In this document: one piece after another, positions 1 through 8,546 of the stretch
Numbering within the stretch: position 1 is the first letter of the stretch
Layout of the letters: each line of letters begins with the position of its first letter
NCBI RefSeq assembly: GCF_001043005.1
Contig: NZ_JYKZ01000003.1
Location: 410,260-474,259 of the forward strand
Length of the DNA stretch: 64,000 nucleotides
From: Pseudomonas psychrophila
GTDB taxonomy: Bacteria > Pseudomonadota > Gammaproteobacteria > Pseudomonadales > Pseudomonadaceae
Reading direction: 5' to 3'
Notes under the pieces: generated by a model
The model's input: only the letters and a program-made list of their open reading frames with translations
Told to the model about the DNA's origin: nothing
Databases searched by the model: none
Translations under genes and position numbers: made by a program

Positions 1-1128
1 ATCACCAGCGTCCTGCTGGGGCATTTCCTGTCGGCTTTCACGGCGCTGGGGATTCCGCTGTACCTGCCGCGCATCCTGGCCGATCTGGCGCCCGGTACCC
101 CTGGGTGGGCCATTGGTGTGCTGTTTGTATTGCCGACACTGTGCACCGCGCTGGCAGCGCCGATCTGGGGGCGCTGGGCCGATCGCAACGGCTGTCGCCT
201 GTCATTGCTGCGCGCTCATGCCGGGCTGTTCGCGGGTTTTCTGCTGGCAGGCTTTAGCCCCAATCTGACGGTGTTCGTTCTGGCGTTAATCATCCAGGGC
301 ACTTTCGGTGGTGCGATGGCGGCGTCCAACGCCTATCTGTCGACCCAGTTCAAGGACGGGGACCTGTCCCGAGCCCTGAACTGGACACAGTATTCGGCGC
401 GGCTGGCGATGATCACTGGTCCGATCCTGCTGGGGCTGATGACTTCCAAAGGTCTGGGGTTAAGCCTGTACAGCTATCTGGCCTGGTTGCCGCTACTGGC
501 CTTTGTGCTCGTCCTGGCGTTGCCCAACGACAAGCCCAGGCATGCTCTGGACAGCAAAAAAAACCAGGCATTGGGTGAGCTGCCGCCAGATATGGCGCGG
601 CTGCTGGCGGTGCAGTTTTTATTCAGCTTCGCCATGGTCGTCACCTTTCCCTACTTCATGCCGTTCGGCGAGCAATTGGGAATCGGCAGCGACACCTTGA
701 TCGGCGTGCTCTACAGCCTGCCGCATCTGGTGTACCTGCTGGCCTTGCCCTGGGTGCACAAGCATCAGGGCAACCTGCTGTTGCCGGGGTTGGCGCTGCT
801 GGCAATCAGTAACGCGCTGCAGTTCTGGAGTGTGCAGGCCGAGCCTTTATTCGCCCTGCGCCTGCTCAGCGGGGCGGGCATGTTGCTCAGTTTTGTCGGG
901 TTGCACCGCTGCCTGAGCCAGCGCAGTCGCCAAGGCAGTGCAGGGCGCATGTTTGGCTGGTTCGATTCCAGCGGCAAATGGGCCGGTACCGCTGCCGGTG
1001 TCACCGCCGCCGTGGTCAGCCAGACCTGCGGCATTGCTTCTCCGTTTCTTGTTGCGTGCCTGGCAGCCATGGCGGCCATGGTAATCGCGCGCCCACTATT
1101 GATGACTTCCCGGGAGATTCCGGCATGA
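1..1128 (+). CDS. MFS exporter, probable siderophore efflux (5' end cut off)
   Basis: The frame is open from base 1, so the N-terminus lies outside the window. The visible part is a hydrophobic multi-helix protein with the MFS loop signature GRWADRNGCR between the second and third helices. It ends in an ATGA overlap with the IucA/IucC synthetase, so the two are co-transcribed and translationally coupled. MFS genes beside NIS synthetases (for example FslB in Francisella, LbtB in Legionella) export the finished siderophore. That role is inferred here from context; the family itself is clear from the helices and loop motif. Confidence 0.8.
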   Translation: MTSVLLGHFLSAFTALGIPLYLPRILADLAPGTPGWAIGVLFVLPTLCTALAAPIWGRWADRNGCRLSLLRAHAGLFAGFLLAGFSPNLTVFVLALIIQGTFGGAMAASNAYLSTQFKDGDLSRALNWTQYSARLAMITGPILLGLMTSKGLGLSLYSYLAWLPLLAFVLVLALPNDKPRHALDSKKNQALGELPPDMARLLAVQFLFSFAMVVTFPYFMPFGEQLGIGSDTLIGVLYSLPHLVYLLALPWVHKHQGNLLLPGLALLAISNALQFWSVQAEPLFALRLLSGAGMLLSFVGLHRCLSQRSRQGSAGRMFGWFDSSGKWAGTAAGVTAAVVSQTCGIASPFLVACLAAMAAMVIARPLLMTSREIPA

Positions 1129-2900
1129 CGTTCGCAAGACATACCCCTTCGCTGAACACTGTATCCCTGCAGGACCATGCCCTTGATGGCGAAGCACAGC
1201 GACATGCCATTGAGTGCCTGCTCAATTGCTATTTGCGTGAATATGCATTGCCCCGCAATGAGGCCAACCTGAACTATCAGGCTCAGGACTTGCCAATGAG
1301 CCTGCGCCAGGCCAACGGCCGTTGCATCAGCATTCGCCTGCCCGGCGGCCGGTTGGTGGTACGCATCGATCGCGCCAGCCTTCTGGGACGATGCCATTAC
1401 CTCAGCGCACCTTATTTCAAGGGCAACCAACAGAGCTGGCGGCCGCTGGACGCCCATGAGCTGGCACGCCTGCTGTGTACGCCGCTCAGTGGCGCCGAGC
1501 GCGTCGGCGAGATGCTGCAGCAAGTCGCCAACAGCCTGCTGATCACCCGTACCTTTCTGCGCCACTCCCGTCCTGCCAATGAAGTTGCCGATAGCCTGCT
1601 GGCGTCCGAGCAACATCAGCTGTGGGGTCACGCCCTGCATCCGACTCCGAAGAGTCGAGAAGGTATTTCCCATGACGATTTGCTGGCCTGCTCGCCTGAA
1701 GTCGGGGCGCGCTTTCAATTGCACTGGTTCAAGGTCGACCCGGCGCTGATACGGCATCAGGGCGATGACCCGCGCAGCACCTTGCGCGACCTATCGGGGC
1801 GCGACGACGCTTACCCGTGCCACCCCTGGGAAGTCGCCCGTATACTGGCCGACCCGCTGGTGCAGCGCGCACAGCAGCAGGGCTTGATTACATACCTCGG
1901 TGCTTTGGGACAGTCCATGTACCCGACGTCGTCGGTGCGCACGCTTTACCATCCGCAGTTGCCCTATTTCATGAAGTTCTCGATGCACGTGCGCCTGACC
2001 AACTGCGTGCGCAAGAACGCCTGGTATGAGCTTGACAGTGCCGTCGCTCTGACCCGGCTGCTCGGCCCTGTCATGAACGAGCTGGCGATGCAGCAACCTG
2101 GTTTCAGGCTGATGCCCGAACCCAGTGCCACCAGCCTGGACCTCAGTGCTTTGGGCACCCTTGAACAGGCCCGGGAAGTCACTGAATGCTTCGGTATCGT
2201 GTACCGGGAAAACCTCTGCGCCGCAGACCGCGAGCGGTATCAGCCGCAAGTGGCAATGGCGCTGTTCACCTGGGATCAACAGGGTCGCAGCGTGTGCCGC
2301 GAACAGGTACAGCGCTATGCCGACCGCGCCGGTCTGGGCATTGAGCTCGCCACCCTGAACTGGCTGGATGCCTATGCTGCCCAGATGCTTGGCGGCGTAC
2401 TGTATTGCCTGTTCCGTGAGGGCGTAGCGCTGGAGCCGCACTTGCAGAATACGGTCATCGGTTTCGCCGAGGATGGGCTGCCAAGCCAGGTGTGGATTCG
2501 AGACCTTGAAGGCACCAAGCTGGTCCCTGAAATCTGGCCCGCTGAACGCCTCAGCGCACTGGATGAGCGCACCCGCAGCTCGGTGTACTACAGCGCACAA
2601 AAGGCCTGGCAGCGGGTGGGCTACTGCGCCCTGGTGAACAATCTGGGCGAGGCAGTGTTCCATCTGGCCAGCGGTAGCACTGCCCTGGAGCAACAACTGT
2701 GGGCACGTATCGGCGACCTGCTGCAGGTGCAATCAGAGCGGCTTGGCCACCCCGAGCCCCTGCGAGCGTTGTGCGCCGGTGCACCATTGCCGAGCAAAGA
2801 GAACTTCATGACACGCCTGATGATGCGCGCCGACCGTGAAGCCGGTTACACCCTGTTGCCCAGTCCGCTGGCGATCATTGAAAAGAGCCAATGCGCATGA
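1125..2900 (+). CDS. IucA/IucC-family NIS siderophore synthetase
   Basis: A 591-residue ATP-dependent synthetase that joins a carboxylate such as citrate to an amine or alcohol, without a peptide synthetase. Family landmarks are TSSVRTLYHP (nucleotide-binding Ser/Arg), KFSMHVRLTNCVRKN, EPHLQN (the His-x-x-Asn catalytic region) and IRDLEG near the C-terminus. The ATG chosen at 1125 overlaps the exporter's stop (ATGA); the longer frame starting at 978 lies inside the exporter. Only one synthetase is present and a decarboxylase follows. This resembles rhizoferrin- or staphyloferrin A-type loci, but the product is not determined by sequence alone. Confidence 0.9.
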   Translation: MTFARHTPSLNTVSLQDHALDGEAQRHAIECLLNCYLREYALPRNEANLNYQAQDLPMSLRQANGRCISIRLPGGRLVVRIDRASLLGRCHYLSAPYFKGNQQSWRPLDAHELARLLCTPLSGAERVGEMLQQVANSLLITRTFLRHSRPANEVADSLLASEQHQLWGHALHPTPKSREGISHDDLLACSPEVGARFQLHWFKVDPALIRHQGDDPRSTLRDLSGRDDAYPCHPWEVARILADPLVQRAQQQGLITYLGALGQSMYPTSSVRTLYHPQLPYFMKFSMHVRLTNCVRKNAWYELDSAVALTRLLGPVMNELAMQQPGFRLMPEPSATSLDLSALGTLEQAREVTECFGIVYRENLCAADRERYQPQVAMALFTWDQQGRSVCREQVQRYADRAGLGIELATLNWLDAYAAQMLGGVLYCLFREGVALEPHLQNTVIGFAEDGLPSQVWIRDLEGTKLVPEIWPAERLSALDERTRSSVYYSAQKAWQRVGYCALVNNLGEAVFHLASGSTALEQQLWARIGDLLQVQSERLGHPEPLRALCAGAPLPSKENFMTRLMMRADREAGYTLLPSPLAIIEKSQCA

Positions 2901-4081
2901 GCCTTCCTGCATCCGTCACCCACTGCATCGAGCAGCTCAAGGCTGAGCACGACGGGCCATTATGTGCCTACGTTTACGACCTGCCTGCCCTTGAACGGCA
3001 CGTACAGGCAATGCGCCAGGTACTGCCCAAAAGCTGTGAACTGTTCTACGCCGCCAAGGCCAATCCGGAAGCCCGGGTGCTGAAATCCCTTGCCCCTTGG
3101 GTCGATGGCTTTGAAGCTGCTTCAGGCGGCGAACTGACGTGGCTGCATGACCAGTGCCCCGACCAGCCGCTGATTTTTGGCGGCCCCGGCAAGCTTGATC
3201 GCGAGCTGGATCTCGCCCTGCAGTACCGGATATCGGCGTTTCATGTGGAGAGCGTGACCGAATTGCGCAGCCTGGCACGCATCGCCCGTGAGCGTGGCGT
3301 GCAGGCACCGGTCATGCTGCGATTGAATCTGAAGCTGGCCCAGGCACCGCAAAGCCGATTGGTCATGGGAGGCAAACCCACGCCATTCGGTCTGGATGAA
3401 GAGGGGCTCGCCAGTGCCCTGCACCTACTGCGTGAAGAGCCGTCTCTGGAGCTAAAGGGGCTGCACTTCCATCTTCTGTCACACCAGCTGGATGTGGACG
3501 CGCACCTGGAGTTGATTCGCAGCTACTTCCTGACATTCCGCAAGCTGTGCGCCGACAACGGCCTGCAACTGCCGATCCTGAATGTCGGCGGAGGCATGGG
3601 CATCCACTATCAGGACCCGGCGCAGTCGTTCGACTGGCCACGGTTCTGTCAGGGCCTGCAGGGTTTGATCGATGAGTACGACATGGGCGCCACCTGCATT
3701 CGTTTCGAGATTGGCCGATTTATCAGTGCTGCCTGTGGCTACTACGTCATGCAGGTACTGGACATAAAAAGCAGTCATGGCGAGTTCTTTGCCATTGGCC
3801 GCGGCGGTACGCATCACTTCCGCACGCCTGCTGCTCAAGGCCATGACCATCCGTTCACGGTAGTACGAGGCACTCAGCCAGCTCAGATCAGTGATCAGGA
3901 GGTCACGCTGGTGGGGCAGTTATGTACGCCAAAGGATGTGCTGGCCAGACGGCAACCCGTGGCGCAACTGGCGATAGGTGACTTGCTGGTGTTCACCCTG
4001 GCGGGGGCTTATGCCTGGAACATCTCGCATCAGAACTTCCTGATGCACGAGCCGCCACTGAAAGTGTTTATCGAGGGTTGA
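2891..4081 (+). CDS. PLP-dependent (fold type III) amino acid decarboxylase of siderophore operon
   Basis: An ornithine/diaminopimelate decarboxylase-like enzyme of about 396 residues. It shows the PLP lysine in FYAAKANPE, the phosphate-binding GGGMGIHY, EIGRFI, and an LCTPKD cysteine near the C-terminus. Two starts are possible: 2891 (preceded by GAAAAGAG), or 2897, which forms an ATGA overlap with the synthetase stop. In NIS operons (FslC, AcsE, SbnH) this enzyme makes the amine or decarboxylates an intermediate for the synthetase. The operon ends here, facing a convergent gene across a strong hairpin. No TonB receptor follows, so uptake genes must lie upstream or elsewhere. Confidence 0.87.
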   Translation: MRMSLPASVTHCIEQLKAEHDGPLCAYVYDLPALERHVQAMRQVLPKSCELFYAAKANPEARVLKSLAPWVDGFEAASGGELTWLHDQCPDQPLIFGGPGKLDRELDLALQYRISAFHVESVTELRSLARIARERGVQAPVMLRLNLKLAQAPQSRLVMGGKPTPFGLDEEGLASALHLLREEPSLELKGLHFHLLSHQLDVDAHLELIRSYFLTFRKLCADNGLQLPILNVGGGMGIHYQDPAQSFDWPRFCQGLQGLIDEYDMGATCIRFEIGRFISAACGYYVMQVLDIKSSHGEFFAIGRGGTHHFRTPAAQGHDHPFTVVRGTQPAQISDQEVTLVGQLCTPKDVLARRQPVAQLAIGDLLVFTLAGAYAWNISHQNFLMHEPPLKVFIEG

Positions 4082-4093
4082 GGCTGAGCAGTA

Positions 4094-4129
4094 CCGCTGC
4101 GGGAGCGAGCAGGCTCGCTCCCGCAGCGG
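4094..4129. terminator. Perfect 17-bp hairpin between convergent genes
   Basis: Arms 4094-4110 and 4113-4129 are exact reverse complements, separated by only AG. The core GGGAGCGAGC is the same as in the REP palindromes elsewhere in the window. It separates the siderophore decarboxylase from the convergent MHS transporter and could end transcription from both sides, although there is no U-tract. Confidence 0.6.
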
Positions 4130-4136
4130 GTGATCA

Positions 4137-5567
4137 TCACGGCACGACTGGCTGCGGTGTTATGTTCGAGACGTTGTGGGCGGGCATCATCTCCCAGGCA
4201 TCACGGGGTTCGTCCAGATCGCGGTTGAGTGTTTCCGGAGTTTTGAAGGTGGTGTAAAGGGTGATCAGCGTCAGTAGCGACAGGTAGCAGGCAATCGGCA
4301 GCCAGGCGCCAATGCCCGCGCTGGCGTCGCCATCGTGGCTGGCCACGACCAGGGCGATAAGGCCTGCGCCGATCAAGGGCGCAATGCCACCCGCGATCAC
4401 GGCCGAGGCTTCCCTGGCGATGGAAACGCCCATGTAACGGTGACGCGAACCAAACAGCTCGGGCATAAGCGCCGCTTGCGTACCGAACATCCCCCAGGTA
4501 CCGATGCCCAGCGCGATGGAGATGGCAATGATGCTCGCCACCACATTGCCCTGACTCAGTACCCACCACACCGGAAAAGCCAATACCAGTTGCAGCATGG
4601 CAAAAGCCCGGTAGACCACCACACGACCAAAGCGGTCGCTGAGCTTGCCGGCAATCGGCACCGTCAGCGCGCCAAGGCTGGCGGCGCAGATCAATGTCAG
4701 TACACCCACCGGGCCTTGCAGTCCAACCACGCCAACGATGTAGCTCACCGCCAGGGCTTGATAAATCGAAGAACCGCCGTTTTCTCCCAGGCGCAGGCCG
4801 ATGCCGAGCAGCAGGGTGGGCTTGGAGTGCTTCATGGCACTTTTAAGCGGGTTGTCGCAGACGCGCTTGAGTGCCTTGAGGCGGATAAATGTCGGCGATT
4901 CCTTGAGCGACAAACGCATGTACAGGCCCAGGGCAACGATCACCACGCTGCTGAAAAACGGTATGCGCCACAGTCCGCTCTCCAGCACGTTGTCACTGCT
5001 GCTGATGACCAAAAAGTACACCAGCGCCGCAAGGATGGTGCCCAGCTGGATGCCAAGGAATGGCAAGGCGGCATAGAAACCGCGTCTGCCTTCGGGGGCG
5101 TACTCGGTCATCATGACGGCTGCGCCTGCCTGCTCGGCACCTGCGCCCAGGCCCTGGAGCAGACGCAGAACCACCAGCAGGACCGGTGCCAGATAACCGA
5201 CCTGTTCAAAAGTGGGCAGGGCGCCAATCAGGGTGCTGGAAACACCCATCAGCAGCACGGTGGATGTCAGCACGAATTTGCGCCCTACGCGGTCTCCGAT
5301 CATGCCGAACAGCACGCCGCCGAGGGGGCGAATGGCAAAACCCAGGAAGTAAGTACCGAAGCTGGCGATGAGGCTCATGGTACGGGTCTGTTCAGGAAAG
5401 AACAGCGGCCCGAAAATCAGTGCGGCGGCCAGCGTATAGAGGGCAAAGTCGTAATATTCCAGAGCACTGCCCAAGGAGCAGGCCCAGGCAGCGCGGTGCA
5501 AGTCTTTCTTGTGTTCTTGCGGTTCGGGGACCAGGTCAATGTCAGATGGAGAATGATCATGAGTCAT
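4137..5567 (-). CDS. MFS transporter, metabolite:H+ symporter (MHS) type
   Basis: A 476-residue carrier with about 12 hydrophobic helices. It has the MHS-type signature GMIGDRVGRKF in the first half and the repeat KLSDRFGRVV in the second. MHS members (ShiA, KgtP, ProP, CitA) import organic acids or osmolytes with protons. The gene is the last of a minus-strand cluster after a shikimate dehydrogenase-like gene, so a cyclic or hydroxy acid such as shikimate or quinate is the likeliest cargo. The substrate is inferred from context only. Confidence 0.85.
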   Translation of the reverse strand: MTHDHSPSDIDLVPEPQEHKKDLHRAAWACSLGSALEYYDFALYTLAAALIFGPLFFPEQTRTMSLIASFGTYFLGFAIRPLGGVLFGMIGDRVGRKFVLTSTVLLMGVSSTLIGALPTFEQVGYLAPVLLVVLRLLQGLGAGAEQAGAAVMMTEYAPEGRRGFYAALPFLGIQLGTILAALVYFLVISSSDNVLESGLWRIPFFSSVVIVALGLYMRLSLKESPTFIRLKALKRVCDNPLKSAMKHSKPTLLLGIGLRLGENGGSSIYQALAVSYIVGVVGLQGPVGVLTLICAASLGALTVPIAGKLSDRFGRVVVYRAFAMLQLVLAFPVWWVLSQGNVVASIIAISIALGIGTWGMFGTQAALMPELFGSRHRYMGVSIAREASAVIAGGIAPLIGAGLIALVVASHDGDASAGIGAWLPIACYLSLLTLITLYTTFKTPETLNRDLDEPRDAWEMMPAHNVSNITPQPVVP

Positions 5568-5627
5568 GTTGGTACCTTCTGGTAGGTGCCTTTACGGCAT
5601 CTTGTTATCGATAGGCAGCAGGGTTAC

Positions 5628-6443
5628 TTACAATTTCAGTCTCTGTATTTCATGGAGCATGGCCTGCTCCATAACGTCGATGGGTGCATCGTGTTCGGTG
5701 TACAACTCGATTTGCCGACATGCCTGGTGCACCAGCATGCGTGTGCCGCTAACCGTGCGGCAGCCCAGCGCTGCCGCTTGCAGCAGCAGGGCGGTCTGCA
5801 CGGGCATGAACGCCACGTCCATGACAATCAGGTGGCTGGCCAGCAGGCCGTCCAGCGGGTTGCTGTCTGGCTGCTTGAACCCCACGGACGTCGCGTTGAT
5901 GACGATGTCGAAATCCTGGGCTGCAAATGCATCGACGCTGCCGCCCCATCGAGCCCCCAAATCCTCGGTCAACGCCTTGCCGCGCTCGCGGCTGCGGTTA
6001 AACACCGTGACCCGGGCCGCCGCTTGCAGGCAGCCGTAAACCACGGCCCGGGCAGCGCCACCGGCACCGATCACGGCAATGCGCCTGTTGTTCAGTTCGC
6101 TGACTTCCTGCAGGGCACGCACTGCGCCCAGATAGTCGGTGTTGTAGCCAGTAAGCACGCCGTCAATGTTATTGATGGTGTTGACTGCGCCAATCACGTG
6201 GGCGGACTCGTCAATCACATCCAGATGAGCCATCACGGCGGTTTTGTAAGGCATGGACACGTTCATGCCGCGTATACCCAAGGCCCGGATGGCCGCGACG
6301 GCGGCCACCGGGTCTTCTACGCCAAAGCACACAAAGGTGTAGTCCAGACCGAGCGCGGCATAGGCCGCATTGTGAATTTTTGCGGAGAGGGAAAACGGCG
6401 ACCCCATGATCGAACCGCACAGGGTTGGCAGGGATTGGGGCAT
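5628..6443 (-). CDS. Shikimate/quinate dehydrogenase family protein
   Basis: A 271-residue AroE/YdiB-type NAD(P)-dependent dehydrogenase. Substrate-site residues are visible: GSPFSLSAKIHN near the N-terminus, NVSMPYK with catalytic Lys67, and NTDYLG with Asp103. The Rossmann motif GAGGAAR is followed by VFNRSRERG, which favours NADP. Its place among catabolic-type genes and beside an MHS transporter suggests a catabolic shikimate or quinate dehydrogenase, not the biosynthetic AroE, but this is inference. It is separated from the upstream DapA-like gene by 248 bp, so it may have its own promoter. Confidence 0.87.
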   Translation of the reverse strand: MPQSLPTLCGSIMGSPFSLSAKIHNAAYAALGLDYTFVCFGVEDPVAAVAAIRALGIRGMNVSMPYKTAVMAHLDVIDESAHVIGAVNTINNIDGVLTGYNTDYLGAVRALQEVSELNNRRIAVIGAGGAARAVVYGCLQAAARVTVFNRSRERGKALTEDLGARWGGSVDAFAAQDFDIVINATSVGFKQPDSNPLDGLLASHLIVMDVAFMPVQTALLLQAAALGCRTVSGTRMLVHQACRQIELYTEHDAPIDVMEQAMLHEIQRLKL

Positions 6444-6525
6444 GGGTGCCTCCTTGAATTAGATTTATGAGTGGGGCAATGCCGCCACTTTCAACCCCTG
6501 CCGGCCTTGAGTGCCAATCGTATAT

Positions 6526-6556
6526 GGTGATGCCGTGATCACGGATCGTGATCACC
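6526..6556. promoter_or_regulatory. Clustered GTGATCAC palindromes upstream of the shikimate dehydrogenase-like gene
   Basis: The 248-bp gap before the dehydrogenase holds two copies of the 8-bp palindrome GTGATCAC (6535-6542 and 6548-6555). They are framed by GGTGAT (6526) and ATCACC (ending 6556). This dense dyad symmetry looks like an operator region about 85-115 bp upstream of the start codon. The cognate regulator is unknown. Confidence 0.4.
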
Positions 6557-6691
6557 AAAAGAGCGGTGCCGCTGGTGTTGGATGTTGTGTGCCATCAACC
6601 CTGCAAGTGCTGGAAGAGATTTCGTAGCCGCCGCCTCGCGGAGCGAGGCTGCGAACGGACACTACATAAACTCAGATAAATACCGGACTCA

Positions 6692-7579
6692 TTAGCTCAA
6701 GGCGGCGATCAGACGTTCAAGCTGTTTGCAGGCGCCATCGTCCAGTGGCGATACCGGCAAGCGCGGGTTGCCGACTTCCAGTCCGGTGTTGCGCAAGCCG
6801 GCCTTGATGGTTGCTGGTAAGCCGCCCTTGAGGATGAAATCCAGCAGGGGTAACTGGCGGTAAAACAACGCCCGTGCCCGCTCCAGATCATTGGCCAGAA
6901 TGGCCGCGTACAACTCAAGGTTAAGGGGCGCTATCAAGTTGGGGGCTGCGGTGCACCAGCCCTTTGCGCCTGCGGCAAAGGCTTCCAGTGCCAGAGGATT
7001 GCAGCCGTTGTAAAACGGCACCTGCCCCTCGCCCAGCACGTGCAGGCGGTGCATGCGCTGGATGTCCCCCGTGCTCTCCTTGACCATGGTGACGTTCTCA
7101 ACGGCGTTGAAGATCCGCAGGATCAGCTCGGGCGACATGTCCGTGCCGCTGGTGGCCGGGTTGTTATAGAGCATGATCGGCACCTGGATGCTGCTGCCGA
7201 TGGCCTGGTAGTGGGCAAGAATTTCCGCTTCGCTGAGTCTCCAGTAAGACGCAGGCAGCACCATGACCACATCGGCACCCTGGGCCTGGGCAAAGCGCGC
7301 ACGGCGTAAGGCTTTGGCGGTGGTCAAATCTGAAACGCTGACGACGGTCGGGACTCGTTTGGCCACGTGCTGGATGCTGAACTCGCACACCCGGTCCCAT
7401 TCAAGGTCACTCAGGTAGGCGCCTTCGCCCGTGCTGCCCAATGGCGCGATGGCATGTACGCCGCTGTCGACGAGGCGGTCTATGGATTGCCCCAGAGCAT
7501 CCAGGTCCAAGTGTTCGCCGTCAGCGGAAAATGGGGTGATGGTGTAGCCGATGATGCCGTGGATATCAGGGGTCGACAT
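6692..7579 (-). CDS. DapA/NAL-family aldolase or dehydratase (dihydrodipicolinate synthase-like)
   Basis: A 295-residue TIM-barrel Schiff-base enzyme. It has LGSTGEG (pyruvate-binding loop), Tyr138 in MLYNNPA and the Schiff-base lysine Lys167 in MVKEST. The start at 7579 (MSTPDIHG) is preceded by AAGGACATCG; the longer frame overlaps the aldolase gene. Family members cleave or dehydrate 2-oxo acids. Clustering with a class II aldolase and a transporter argues for a catabolic 2-oxo-acid lyase or dehydratase instead of lysine synthesis. The substrate is not readable from sequence. Confidence 0.85.
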   Translation of the reverse strand: MSTPDIHGIIGYTITPFSADGEHLDLDALGQSIDRLVDSGVHAIAPLGSTGEGAYLSDLEWDRVCEFSIQHVAKRVPTVVSVSDLTTAKALRRARFAQAQGADVVMVLPASYWRLSEAEILAHYQAIGSSIQVPIMLYNNPATSGTDMSPELILRIFNAVENVTMVKESTGDIQRMHRLHVLGEGQVPFYNGCNPLALEAFAAGAKGWCTAAPNLIAPLNLELYAAILANDLERARALFYRQLPLLDFILKGGLPATIKAGLRNTGLEVGNPRLPVSPLDDGACKQLERLIAALS

Positions 7580-7605
7580 GTCGATGTCCTTGAGAAAAGG
7601 GGGGG

Positions 7606-8388
7606 TCAGTTCAGGCAATCGGCATGACGACGAAGGTTTTGCCGGACGTAATAGTTGAAGGCGGCAGTGTGGCGTTTGGGCCTGGCAATCCAGTCGTGGG
7701 CTTCGCGGCCCAGTTCAGGCTGGATCGGCTTGATTTCACCTGCGGCCATGGCCAGCAATTGCAGTTTGGCGGCCCGCTCGATCAACTGCGCAATCACGCA
7801 CGCTTCTTCAATGCTGGCGCCGGTCGACAATTGGCCGTGATGGGAAAGCAGCACCGCCCGTTTTTTGCCCAGCGCACCGGCAATCAGTTCGCCTTCTTCA
7901 TTGCCCACCGGAACACCCGGCCAGCTTTCGAGAAACGCGCAATCGTCATACAGGGGGCACAGATCCATGTGCGAAATCTGCAGTGGAACCTCCAGCATCG
8001 ACAACGCACTGATATGGGTGGGATGGGTGTGAATGATGCAGTTTACGTCCGGACGGGCGCGGTACACCCAACTGTGGAAACGGTTGGCCGGATTGGGCAT
8101 GCCGTGGCCTTCGAGCACTTCCAGGTCCTCATTGACCAACAACAGGTTGCCTGCGCTGATCTCATCGAAACCGAGCCCTAACTGCTGGGTGTAGTAAGTG
8201 CCGGGTTGCGGGCCACGAGCGGTAATTTGCCCGGCCAGGCCCGAGTCATGACCGTTCTCGAACAAAATACGGCAGGTCAGTGCCAGCTTTTGCCGGTCAG
8301 TCCACGTATTATCCGCCAGGGTTTGTTGCATCTGTTGCAGTGCCTGCTTGACCAATTGGTCTTTGGGGAGTGCTAGTGTCTTGCTCAT
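7606..8388 (-). CDS. Class II aldolase/adducin family protein
   Basis: A 260-residue metal-dependent aldolase/decarboxylase-fold protein. The zinc-binding histidines are His120 and His122 in IIHTHPTH and a later His in LSHHGQL. The start at 8388 (MSKTLAL) has GAGG eight bases upstream. It is the first gene of the minus-strand cluster and its promoter region is shared with the divergent XRE regulator. Relatives act on phosphorylated sugars, and some on uncharged hydroxy-keto compounds; this one has a long N-terminal extension before the barrel-like core. Substrate unknown. Confidence 0.85.
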   Translation of the reverse strand: MSKTLALPKDQLVKQALQQMQQTLADNTWTDRQKLALTCRILFENGHDSGLAGQITARGPQPGTYYTQQLGLGFDEISAGNLLLVNEDLEVLEGHGMPNPANRFHSWVYRARPDVNCIIHTHPTHISALSMLEVPLQISHMDLCPLYDDCAFLESWPGVPVGNEEGELIAGALGKKRAVLLSHHGQLSTGASIEEACVIAQLIERAAKLQLLAMAAGEIKPIQPELGREAHDWIARPKRHTAAFNYYVRQNLRRHADCLN

Positions 8389-8484
8389 AGAGGTGTCCTC
8401 TGATGCGTTCATTAAGCGTCGAGTTCGCTGTCACTCATCTCTGGGGAGGGCATGGGTGAATGCAAATGACACGAAAGATCCTAT

Positions 8485-8501
8485 ATGACACATTGTGTCA
8501 T
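8485..8501. promoter_or_regulatory. Perfect 8-1-8 palindrome, candidate operator
   Basis: ATGACACATTGTGTCAT is a perfect inverted repeat of two 8-base arms around one T. It lies midway between the divergent class II aldolase and XRE-cupin genes, and a further half-site ATGACAC occurs at 8466-8472. Position and symmetry suggest the binding site of the regulator encoded beside it. Confidence 0.55.
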
Positions 8502-8546
8502 TGGCAAGCATGAGTCGTTTCCTTTTCTGTGAGCTGACCGTTTTTT

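Noticed and set aside
765..1757. 330-residue open frame on the minus strand
   Set aside because: Overlaps the exporter and NIS synthetase, both with clear family motifs; no motif of its own.
4335..5585. 416-residue open frame on the plus strand
   Set aside because: It is the antisense shadow of the MHS transporter; composition is Gln/His-rich with no family features, and the transporter frame has clear motifs.
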